From assembly GCF_023856365.1 (NCBI RefSeq), contig NC_064548.1, positions 16,227,642 through 16,291,641 of the forward strand: DNA of 64,000 nucleotides, written 5' to 3'. A program made the position numbers and the translations under genes. The notes under the pieces were generated by a model. It was not told where the DNA came from. It did no database searches and saw only the letters and a list, made by a program, of their open reading frames with translations. Of this stretch, positions 45,059 through 57,700 are shown piece by piece. The stretch comes from Brienomyrus brachyistius (lineage: Eukaryota; Chordata; Actinopteri; Osteoglossiformes; Mormyridae). Numbering within the stretch: the stretch's first letter is position 1; each line of letters begins with the position of its first letter.

Positions 45059-46984
45059 GTCACAATGCAAGGAAAAGATCATTGAAAGCAACTTTACATA
45101 TTAAAGTCATTGTTAAAATAACGTTGCTTGAAGGTGTTCAGAGTCCTACATATATGTAACGTGTGTACTGATAAGTCACTGCATGTCTATTGTGAAGTAA
45201 ACGGAAACATTTTACAGATTCTTTTGCTGCCCTCTGCTGTTGGACTTATGCATTACAGCCACTGGTATTGCCACAATGATCTGGCCGCTTTTCAGAAGCA
45301 GAATCTACTCACCAGGCATATGAAATTGTGTTCCCCTCGATTGGTTCTGCCCAACATATAAGCACAATGACCGTGAAAACAGCCCGCATATAGAAGTGTG
45401 ATAAGAGGTTTAGTAAATTTTAAAGGTAAACTAGTATCCAGTCAGACGGCAACTTGGTCCAAAAAAACCTAACAGACAGCATAACAGGCAGGGGCAGCCC
45501 TAAGGGGAGAGAAAGAGGAAGAGTTTCTGGAACTGAGACACTAGGGGGCGCACATGAGTGTGTGAGCGTGAATAATGACAGCTTTGGTTTGAAGAGGGGG
45601 ACCAATCTAAAATTTTCTATGGGTCCGACCATATCTTTGTGCAGTCCATTGCACAGCAGGGGCGTCTTAAATGGTATTATTACACTAAACATATACTATG
45701 ACTCCTTTAGTCCTGTATTTATGATATATTATTTTGAACTCTTAAAGGGCCTTTATCCCTGGAATGTACAATAGGTGGGATAAGCTGAACCCCAGTTTGG
45801 ATCTGGGCTGTTAGAGTATGCAGAAGGGTCTTCTTCGGTAAACAAATCAGTTTAAGTAGCAAATAGGCAGAGTGCGGAGTTACAACGAAATATAAGGAAA
45901 TAAATGCTAATTTTCTGGACTGGGAAGAAAAATCACGTCACAACAAAATGTAAAGCAGGTTCCTTCCTTGACAGAAAGAAGCAGATGGGTCTTCCTGGTC
46001 TGAAGACTTTGTGGAATAGAGCGTCACGTTGGGGGGAGGGGAGGGGGGTGGGGGCGGTCTGTGCAGAAGATGCCAGATGGAGCCTGGTCACATGATGGAC
46101 TTTCTGGATTGCGCCGTGCGATCCAGCAGATTCGCAGAGCATCAGGTTGAGCTCCGGTTTGAAATCAGGCTGATTACTATTCCTCGCCGGCTGCCTGTCT
46201 GGAGAAGATGCCTCGAGTCGAGTTTGCTTTGAGGTAAACAAACAATGACAGACCTGACAATGGCCTGCCCAGTCTGGCATAAATGGTTTTCTGAATGTCT
46301 TTGCTTGCTGTTGTTTTTACAGCTCCTTAATTCCATACAATTTATCCTTCCAATGTACTGCTTTTCATTCATATATGAGGCTTTTTTGCTTCCACTTTTG
46401 GAACATGACAAGAGGACAGATGTAGGTGGTTATTAGTTTATATTTTTCTAGACCTCATTTCAATTTATATATGAGATTTGAGTCTTGGCCAGGCAGCATA
46501 GAGATAATAGCAGTGGTACCTCCTGGATCCCAGTCCGTCACAAAGCACAGAAAGGCACTCTCTATGTAATATTCTGAAAGCATGTAGATGCTTATTTTTA
46601 ATTGTGGCAACTCATTTAACTGGAGAAAAACTTGCATATATTTGTTTCCTTATTATCTTGCATATCTTTTGTAATTCTTGGACTCACCAGAGTGCAGTGA
46701 TGCACAAGTCAGGTTTGAATCCTACAGTGTAACAGGTGCAGGTTGTGAATTAGTGGATTAGCCAGCCTATTTATTAATAGGCTGAAAATTGTATAAATAA
46801 GTGAAAAAATATATTACATTTGTGCAAATATGAAAGTTCTAAATTGTGCACCTTAAATGGGAGTATGAAAGATAAATCATTATTTACGTTGGAGCTGGTT
46901 AATCATGCAGTTTGTTATGATTATAATAGACAGCAGTATGGTATAGAAGGGCAAAAATTCCTTTAAACAAAACTCCATACTGCT

Positions 46985-47195
46985 TATCTAACACAGGGTC
47001 CACTGAGGCTGCAGCCCATCTCATGAGGCACAGGGTACAAGGCATGGGACACCCAAAAGACGATGCACTCAAATATTAAAGGCAATTTAGGGACACAAAT
47101 GTGGGGGTGGGGGAGGGCAAAGCATCCAGAGGAATGCTGCAGACACACATGGGGAAGATGCAAACTCATACACACACACACACACACACACATTC
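46985..47195 (-). repeat. Fish interspersed repeat, minus strand, with (CA)n
   Basis: GCAGCCCATCTCATGAGGCA, then TAAAGGCAATTTAGGGACAC and GCAGACACACATGGGGAAGA read as the reverse complement of the family seen at 56039-56402. It ends in a (CA)11 microsatellite near 47170-47191. Confidence 0.6.
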
Positions 47196-47800
47196 AATCA
47201 GCAGCTTAAAAATTAAGAAACGAGCAGAGACCGTATACTTCACAAATCAGAGACAAAGAGAGTATATTTAGGTGTTATTCTGCGTTAAATCTCAATAGTG
47301 TCTATCATATCCAAAATATAAAAGTGGACACATTTCATATAACTTTAATAGACAGTCATTTAATAAATATATTTGGTGTTAACTTGACGTGTACTCCACT
47401 GTGAATCTAAACGTCTACATAATACAATATTATGTTCCGCTGAAATGCAAATCTGCACCCCGAAGCACAACCGTAAGTGGCCGCGTTGCTTCTCCACGCA
47501 TCTGTCGTCATCTGCTGGGAGATCTCTCTGGATAATGCAGGTTGAATGTGTATCAGGGCAGCATTTGACAATTTCCTGGCAAAAAAAACAGCGGCAAAAG
47601 ATGCTGATCCTGCTGCTGCATATATATAAATGTTAATTGCCATTTGCCTTTGCGTGAAGGAAGGGGATTGCACGCATTCTGAGCCTAATGTAGTTCGGAT
47701 TTGGGGATTTTTTTTAATTCAAACAAGCCACCCACCTTTTTCCCCATATCCATATTGACACCATTTAACCCATTGTCGGGTGCACGTCGCAAATGTGACA

Positions 47801-48683
47801 ATGAATTCTGCAGAACAGACGGTGACATGGCTTATTTCACTGGGGGTCCTGGAATCACCGAAAAAGACCATCTCCGATCCTGAAGGATTTTTGCAAACGT
47901 CCCTCAAAGATGGGGTAGTGCTGTGCAGGCTTCTTGAACGGTTGCGTCCTGGCTTCATCGAAAAAGTAAGGATATCCCTTTCGCCTATCTTCCCGCTGCT
48001 TCCTGTTTTAGTCCATAATATACATAAAGGCATACAATTCATACATTTTAGATACGCGGGTCTTCAGAAAAACGTTTCTTTTAAACGTGTAGCGTATAAT
48101 CTATTTCTAAAAATCGTCGATATTTAATTATATTAATATTACAGTCACGTTACTATATCGTGAAAAATTTGCACAGGTCCTTGAGCGAGGTTAGACCTAA
48201 TCCTGAGTTTTCAAATAATCATTTCTGGATAATTTGTTCAGTGTATGAATTTATTGTTTTAGTGCTTAATTAAAAATAAAGCTAAATCAGAAAAGCAAAC
48301 GGATTAGATTTGTTTACGATCATAGGATATCAGTAATTGCAATCTAAACCCAACAGCATAATACAGCAATGCATATTATCTGTGTCACATCAACAGGACT
48401 ATTGATTTTTTTTTTTGGCACACATTAAGAAACCCACATGAGCGGGCCGCCATTGACTGCGAAAAACGCGCAGACCAGACTGCCCCCTGTGCATTTAAAG
48501 GAACCGTTTCACTGAGGTTACACGCCCTGCCTTGGTATAAAAGAGAGGGTATCACTCTTTCGGAGTGCAAGTAAAACACCTTACGACATGCAAATAATAA
48601 GTTTGTAAACGTAATCTGGAATTAGGCTGCATGTATGCACACATACTAGTATAAAACATACAGTATTAGAATAATCTTCTTCA

Positions 48684-48714
<31 letters not shown>

Positions 48715-51700
48715 AACGTTAATTCTGCAAAATATTAGTACGACAGTGATATTACTTTATCGGTGAAACGGATTTATTTTTAATTCGTATGCAAAATCTT
48801 TTTACAACAGAAAAATCTCAACAATGAGAAATTAATCCTCTCAGTTTTGTGTACACGGCGTTTTATAGGGATTGACTGTTGTTTGGGTATCTACTGCAAA
48901 GAAATACTTAATCGAAGTTACAATTACAGGAACCCCGAACCACCACAAACACACACACCTCCTGTGTAGCTCAATAACACCATTAATTTTATTTTTTATC
49001 GCACATTTTCTGCCAAAATCTATGCTTTAACTGCACATGCTAAAATATGCAAGTAAAATGAATAGGACACGGATTTATGTCATGCACATACCGTTACATA
49101 TTTATTTGGATCTATTTTGGCATCATATTCGAAAGTAATTGAAGCCCACGATCGTACAATACAAATGAACGTGACCTGGATACGCAATTTGGAAAACGGA
49201 TGAATGAATGGATATTTATATGATACCTAAAAACTGATACTGGGAGTTATGTTACAGTGCGGCAGAATGGGGTATGGTGATAGTTGATAGACCTAAAAAG
49301 GCTACATGTTACAAAGTTGCAATGATGCAAGAAGGTGCGTTTCTATCTTTAAAAAATTGTAAATACTTCTGCTGAAAAACACGAAGTAACTTAGAAAGGA
49401 TTTACGCTGGTTCATATGTCACCCAAACAACGCTGCTTATTTGACCAAATATTGTTATTTAGGACTTACAAGCTGGATTAGTATACAGATTTCAATTATA
49501 ATGCAAAAACAACTTATTTAAAAGTTACTGAGATGCCAATTCAAACGCCCTCCCACCCTCCGGCGATTCTGAAACTGCCGTGATATAAAGGCACAACACA
49601 TTATCATGCATATAAAACAGAAGCTAAATGCATCCTCCATTTGCATTTACACATTTCTTTCATTGATATCAAACCTCAATTTTCCTTATTGTTAGTCGCA
49701 AAAAAGGGAAAATCTGCAAAAAGGTCTCCCTACTTGGCTCATAACGGGGAAACGTCATTTCCTTTTCTCCGGCATCCACTTCCCGACGAGGAGAAGAAGA
49801 AAGGTATCAGGATCCTCGGTGGTACCTGCTTGAAGCGCATAGCCGCGATGCACGCTCGGTGATAGCGGAGATTGCACTGCACTGCTCGGCACTGCTCGGC
49901 TCGGCTCGGCACGGCGAGCAGCGGAGTGGAAGTCCGCCTTGGGATCGCTGACGTCATTCTTCTCCTGGCACAGGTTTACCATGATCCCAAGACCGATAGC
50001 GAGTGCCTGAGCAACATAAGGGGGTTCCTCAAAGCCTGCGCTTCACTTCGCTTGGAGGTCAGTTCAAACTTTTTTTCTCCCCCCCTTTACCTACAATGCA
50101 TGCCCGCTTCGTTGTGGGATCGCGGATCTACGCGTTGTAGATCACGCTGTGGGTTTATTTGTTGATTTGGTTTTTGATGATTGCACTAACCGGGTGATGG
50201 GACGGGCGACAACAATAGAGACCGTATGGAAGATAATCCCGCGGGTGGCAAAGAAGCAGATCGGGAAATGATATAAAATAGCACCGCCGCGATTTGCCTT
50301 TCCCAAGGAGAGACTGATCCGATCAAAGTTTTAAATGCACGGCACCAGTCATTTCTACACGCCGTGTTATTCTTGTTAGCTAGTTGGTCCGTCCGTCCCC
50401 TGTCGAACCGTGGGGTTAGTGTCACTTAGCATTGCCATTTCCACTTTACTGGCTACTAGATTTAAATCCTAGCGCGATCATTTTAAAGCATCTGACCAGT
50501 GTTTTAAATCACTGCAGGATATTTAATGCTATTCAAATATTTTAAGATTGTCTTAAGATTGAGAATTGACAGAGTTAGTTATCTGTACATGCTGTTTGTT
50601 CTTGATTGTTATGCTTCTTCCTTTAAGACACTATCTTCAGGGGAATTACTCATGCGGTAACCGGCATTTAAATCCTTAAAAAAGACGCTAACGTTGTGCT
50701 TATCCTGTCTAATCACGCACATTTACGTGCCGCAGACCAGTTGAGTGTTCATGGTTTCATGTGAGCTTTTCAGATCTGATGACAGTGTTTCCAGTGAGTC
50801 CATATTTGTGAACTTCTTGCCGAAAATAACTCTACCAACTTACAAACTTTTAAATGTATTCATGCGATATTTTCAGGTTCTTGCCAATGTAGTCGATTCA
50901 TGTATTCTTTTAATGAATACATTTAAATTTTCACTGTAAATGCCGACCCCTGCATAATCAGTGAGCGTTTAAATTCTAGTTCCCCTGTATATCTACATGC
51001 CAATTTGGAATTATGTCTTCTGTATAATACAGTGGGGCCTTTGTCCTCTGTCCTTTCATGCTTGTACAGTTGTAACTGCCCAGTAGGTTTGATTGGTACG
51101 CATTGTGAAGAGATGCTTTCAGAGTATGAGGTCTCATGTGGACCATGCAATGGGGTTTCTTGGAAAAAAAGCCTCTTTCACATTAGCGAGCAGGCATGAG
51201 AGAGGCAGCTCCGGTCTTCGGCTGCTGCTACGGGACTCTTCAGTTCAGATTTTGTTGAGGCTTGTCGCACCTGAACAATGCCAGGGGAGACTTTGCAGGT
51301 GGGGCAGCATCGAGCTGTAAGCAGTTATCAGCTTTTGTTGCTTCGGGTGACGGTGGGCAGGATACCGCCTGCCCTGGCGAGGAAGGCATGAAGATCGCGC
51401 AAACGTGCAATAACTTTGGCTGAAGTTAATGCCGGGAAAAACTGCACCTGTATGTGAAAGGAGCGGGCGCAAATATGAGCATGAAAATGTGTGTCTGCAA
51501 AACTATTAATCTGAACTTTGCAGGAGAGCGTGAGTCATGTAGAAGTGGGCCGTGTTCAGCCCACCATCCTAAGACACCGCTTCTCCGCGTGACTCACTAT
51601 AATTTAATTACTGGACATTGGATTGGGGGGCAGTGTTTTTTTTTTTTGTTCCTTAAGCCTATCCTCGCTGGAGATTGTAATTTTTTTAGATCACTGACAG

Positions 51701-54700
51701 TTACTGCAGAGATGATTCTCTGCCATGATGCGGATAGAGAGTAAAAATAGCGTTTACGAAGTTCTATCTTTTTAGGAACGAAAGTCTTGTAGATGTTGTT
51801 ATCTTCACGCGCTGAGATGCATTCAGTGGGGAAATAAAGGGGAAAAAACGTCCCCGTTACTGATTGAAACACCTATGACTCTTATGTTTATCTGGGGCGC
51901 AGCATTTGGTTACAATGGCAGGTTTAAATATAGCAGCTCAGAAATGTCTTCCTCCTGAGACCGCCACAGAGGGTGTGAGATTAAACGGGAATTCCACCAA
52001 AAATTTTGATAAGCTCGTATCTTTAGAAAGATGAGTTCGTCAGATGTAAGGAGACCATCTGGAACCAAGGCTTTCACTCCTCAGCAGATGCATTTAGAAA
52101 TTGTATTCTTATTAAATGTTCAAATGTGCATTGAAAGCAAATAAAACGAAGCCATGTTATTGCTGTTCTGGCAGTCATTGCATTGTTAGCAGACTGGCGG
52201 TACAGAGACCGTTTAACGAGCTTGGTTTCATTGTGAAAAACATAAAACCAGGACATCCCATCCAACCACATCAGCCGAACAGGAATTAACTTGAATGACA
52301 CTTCAATATGCCTGGCAAATAGTAGTAATAATAATAATAACAATGATAATTTAAGTGCTTAAGAAAGGACCCTCCCTGTTTGGCCAGTACCCTTTTACTG
52401 CATGGGTTACACAAAGAATGAACAGGGGATAACAAACAGAAGCATTTACAGATCTGTTCCATATTTTGGCTCCATTTTGTGTTCAGCTTGTGCAGTTTCT
52501 TAGCAAAAGCTGTGCACATGTCTGGGAAATACTGACAATTCAAAGATGGCGGAGTGATGATTTCCCTCCCATACCAAAAAATGTTTTGGGTAAAAAAATT
52601 TAAGGCCGTGGGGGTGTCCTGCCAGTATATGGTATAATTGTGGACTTTGAAAAACTGTATGTTACGTCATCATTTCCGCTGCCAGTAAAAGTATTCCAAA
52701 ATGACAATTTGTATATAATCTGTGAAGTTAAAGTGGACGTGCGGCTGTATCAGTATAATGCACCACTAAGACCCTGTGAAACGAGTCTTTTTTTATTTTT
52801 ATACCTGAGAGAAGAGGCAGACGTGACTTTTATACTGGTGCACAAGCTTGAATTAGCAGGCTACGTGAGTCACTGTAATCCACGCCCTTCTCACTGATTT
52901 TGCTTGTTAATGATACTGTATAAAACGGCACTGGCTCATGCACGTTTTGCTATGGCTACCGCGGGAGCCGTCAGTCATCACGTCACCTTTGAGTGAGACC
53001 AGGCTGCCTGATATAACCCTTCAGTCTCCATGCGTCTGCTCCCATTTGATGAATTTTAAATGCTCGAGGAAACTCCGTTACAGTATGTAATGAATAAAAC
53101 AGCTTACGTCAGAATGAGCTACTGTGGATCAATTCAGTGGATTTGACAGCTATTTCTCAAAGATGCTTACACTTTAGAAAGTGACTCTACCTGCTACTTT
53201 AATAGTCAGCAATGTGTAAAAGAATTGTAAACAGTTAATTATAGTAGCAGTAATATTTTTATGATGTCCACCGCACGGGAAAAAAACAACTATCCCTGAA
53301 CTTTAATTAAAAATTAAGTCTATAACCTCTTTGTAAGTGCAGTTACGCAAGATGGATGAATGGATAAAATGTCTGCTATATATAAAGTATACAAATCAAT
53401 AAACATGATAATCTGCTTGGCGCTACGTTCAGCTCACTCGCTCCTTGTTTGCGAAATTAAAATTTACGTTCATCAATATTTGTGCATATTGCATTTGTGT
53501 TGCATGAGAGTTTTTAAGTTGCATCATGTTAGAATATTTGCACAACTTTTGTTTTGGGGGGAAACTGTCCTGGCTAAATGTTTAATTGTTTGGTATTTGA
53601 TTGTTTGTTTGAGTGATTGCTTTGATTGCAAAATGTAACTTAACAAGTAGTGTGTTGCACTAACAATGTAAAGGTCGTGGGTTCAAATCCCAGGGAGCAC
53701 ATGTAAATTGTAACCCCCGTCTGTGAGTTGCTTTGGATAAGAGTGTTGGTTAAATCAATGAAATGTAAATATTATGCATGTTCTTAGCCTGGTAAATACC
53801 AAGGTGGGTCAATTTGAAAATGAGTTACATTTGGGACTGTTGCTCAACTGATGACTTTAATTGATTCTTAGATGTTCTACCACGTGTGTTTGTTTGCTGC
53901 TTATGTCCAGACCTGCCTTCCACTTTTCTCTCTGACACTTGGTGTATCTGATTTCCTCATTGCTGATGTTAAAAATGAACAAATAACTGCTTGCCAAGGC
54001 AACCCAGTGGCGTTTTATCTCTTATCCGCGATCTGCCCAAACCCAGCACAGCCGTTTAAATTATGCTCAATCCTTGAAGTGTCGGGCTTCAGCAGAACTG
54101 CAGGCTCTCAAGAGGACGTGTCTGTGAAAATGCACATTTGGTGTTAATCAACGCCTCCTCGCTTTGCTTTGTCTATGCCCCCCACCCAATCCCGCCCCCC
54201 CCACGAACTTGGATATGACTTATCAGGCCCTGTGCCCCGGTGCTGCATGGTGTGGTGGTCAGGCCAGCTGTGGGGGGCCCAGACAAGCCTCCGTTTGTCC
54301 CTGCGGAACCCTGGCCCTTGCATCTCTTCTTCGGGGCTTGGCAGCAGTGGCAATGCCGCGGGCGGGTGGCATCCTTCCTGTTTAAGAGCCTTGTTTAATG
54401 TCACAGCCTTGGAGTGTTTAAAGCTTTACATCGGTCTGGGGGGGCCATACACCGCGGTACGACATTGTGTTCCTGTTTCAGCAGGTGTCTGATATCTGTC
54501 TCCTAAGAAGGACTCTTACGGCATGCCCACTGGGGTGACTGGCCTCTCTGCATCCGATTTTCTGAAACGGCTATATCTAGGTGTAATTACAAATGGCTGA
54601 ATAGAGCTTCATGCAACCAAAGATGAGAGTGTACCGCAAAAACAAAATTCAATAACTGCTGACACTGAAACGTATTTTCCTGTGGATTTTGTGGTTACTG

Positions 54701-57700
54701 TATGTTTTTTTCAAAAGCAAGCATTTTGTGAGCAGATAAAACAGAACTTAAGATCCTTGATATCTGTCATAACTCACTTTCAATAAGATTCGCAGTTACT
54801 CTCTTTTCTCAGTGTACATTGACTACGTGTAATTTACTTACAGATGAGGGACGTTGTGTCCGCCGTAATATTCAAATTAAATTCTCCGTGTGCATTTGAG
54901 CCGGAGGAGGATAAGGGCGGAGACCATCTGTCCATCTGTCAGGAGCGATGCGGAGTGGGGTTCTGTCTGGTGCTGGACATTTTGGGCTGGTTAGGAAAAG
55001 GCTGAATGTTACCTGCTGTTTTGTGATGCTGCTCCACTCTGGATGCTTACATTTGTGTGTGTGCTGGGAAAAAGGGGGGGGGGGGATGGGGTAAAATGAA
55101 CTGATATAAAACAAACGATAAAATTAAGTGTTTTGTGATATGATAATGGGCCATTGAAAATGGGCGCAGCACTTAAAAATGCCAGAAATGTAAACTAATG
55201 AGAGACACTTGAAGTCATCTCACACTGGAAACTGGTGTTTATTTTTTATAAGGAGTGCATCAGCATTCTTCCAAAAGACTGATGGATTCATCTTAATGCA
55301 GCCTTGTGTTTTACCCGGAAACAGCAGTGTGCCAACTTTAGTTTTTAACACCTCCGTTTTCTCTCAGCCTGTCTTGCTGGGTCACCTGGTCTCTTGGGAC
55401 TGGTGTAGCAGGAATTCTTACAATACTGTTGGAAGTAGTGATTTTATGTTATTTTTCGTTACTTATTTGAGGGCATATTAATACTTAAGAAGGAATATTA
55501 TTCATGTGTGGTGATGCTGTTTTCCTCCTAAGTGTGAAATGTAAGCTGAGATGCCGGCCCAGCCTATAGCAAGGTGTTTGACTGGATTGCTTATTTATAT
55601 ATATTATTTATATTATTTGCCACAGATTGGAAGCATCCTGCTTAGGTTGAATATTATCTGTTTAATTTATATACTAGTTTCTCTTCTGCTGCCTTCAGCA
55701 TCGATCCAGTGCTTCTAAGCTGTTACAGTATCTCCCTTACTCTGCCGGGTAGGACTGGGTGATATTTAGTTGAAACATATTGTCAATTTGAATATCATGA
55801 GTACTGTGGTATAGCCAAAAAACTCGTTTGCTTCTGCAATTAATAGTTAAAGTGCACAGTTTTAAACAAATTCCATCAAGGTAGGAATCTGTTGTTGGTG
55901 TAGTTTATCATTATTCCTGTCACACATTCCATAACTATTAGTAAAGCAATTTTGCCATCAGGAAAAACTCCAGCCCACCAGTCATATTTTACTGGTTTCG
56001 AAATATGAATTTTCGAATATCATGATAAATACTGATAAAGTGGAGCAGCATGGTGACGCAGTGGGTAAAGCTGTTACCTCACACCTCTGGTACCAGGATT
56101 CGAGACTCTTGTGCATGTCGTTCTTGTGTTGTTGGGGGGTTTCCCACCGTGGTCCAAAAATATGCTGAGGTTAATGGGACTTGCTGAAATTGCCTGTAAG
56201 TGTGCATGTGTGAGTGAATGGTGTGTGAGTGAATGGTGTGTGAGTGAATGGTGTGTGAGTGAATGGCGTGTGAGTGAATGGTGTGTGAGTGCCCTGCCTT
56301 GGGTTTGTGCTCCATCCTGTGTTGTTCCCTATCTTGCGCCAATAGACTCTGCACCTCCTGCAATTCTGAATAGGATGAGCGGTCACAGAAGATGGATGGA
56401 TACCAATGTTGTGAAAATATCATGATATAATTTTTAGGGCATGTTGCCCAGCCATACTGCCAGGGATAAAAGATAAAAATATAGAGTCAGAGGATTCAGA
56501 GTAGATGCTGAAATAGTTAAGCCAGCCATTTTGTGCTTAATCATAAGAATCTGAGAGGACAGATGGTCTAGGATGAGTTTTTTGAACAGATATATTTAGA
56601 GGGTGTTTTTCTTCAAAGTGACTTAAAGGTCAGCTCAGAGAAACGTGTTAAACTGCAGACAAAGATGGAAGCAGTTATCTCCATTTGTGTGAGATGCAAA
56701 ATTGTAACTCTGTCACTGCGCAGAAAAACAGAATGTACCAACAAATATACTTAAGCAAAATAATCAATACATTTCCCCCGATTTTAGCGCACTTCTTCAA
56801 TAATCTTATCATAACACCAACATAATTATGCACAAGCACACATGAATAAGTGTTAAAGACAGTCGTAGGGGACTCAGTCCTGGTGGGAAGAGTTTGAGGG
56901 ATCCTGGGGTCATCGGGGTTTTTGGTGGGGAGGAGAGCTTCACCATTCAGGGGCACAGTGTATCACACCAGACCAGTAAAAACGAGTATCCTGCTGTGCT
57001 GAATAGTATAGATTTTATTTTGAATGATCTTGAAGAATTGTAAGAGATTTGGGAGGCTGTATTTGAATTCTTTATAGCGATACATTTTCTGTGAAAACCG
57101 TTTATGATATTGCCACGTGGGTTTCTTGCTTTGGAGAGAAGCAGGGTGGGTCAGTGGGTTGAAATCCTGGCTACGAGCTTGTTGATCTGCATGTTCTCGA
57201 CATGTTTGCGAAGGTTCCAGGGTTCTCCAGGTTCCTCTCGGAGTGCAAAAAACGTGCGGTTAGGGGAACACGTGTCTGTAAATTGCTCCTAGCTTGTGTG
57301 AACCTTATGATAGAGCTTATGATATTACGTACCCTCCTGCATATTCTGTCAGCTTTGTTTTCTGTGCTTCTTGGGTTTGAAAGGTGGATGGACGATTCCT
57401 CTGATTTGTGTGAAACCGCGTGTGGTTGGTTACATACAGCACCAGTCAAAAGTATGGAAACACCCACTGAAAATCAGTTCTTCCAACTGATAACCCTATC
57501 CCTACCTCAAGGTTATGTATTAAGTATTATCTTGTGAACAAGGAAAGAGATGGAGTGCTGAGACAGACGACCTGATCCCCACAGTCCCCCTATCTAAACC
57601 CTATAGAGTTGGCTTGGGATGAGGTGGATTGAAGGAAACTCCTTCCTGACTGTTGGAGAAGAATTCCAGGTGGCGACATCTGGAAGCTGGTTGAAATAAT

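Noticed and set aside
47780..47800. Upstream start for ARHGEF7 adding seven residues
   Set aside because: The in-frame codon at 47780 is GTG, not ATG. The ATG at 47801 gives the family start MNSAEQ.
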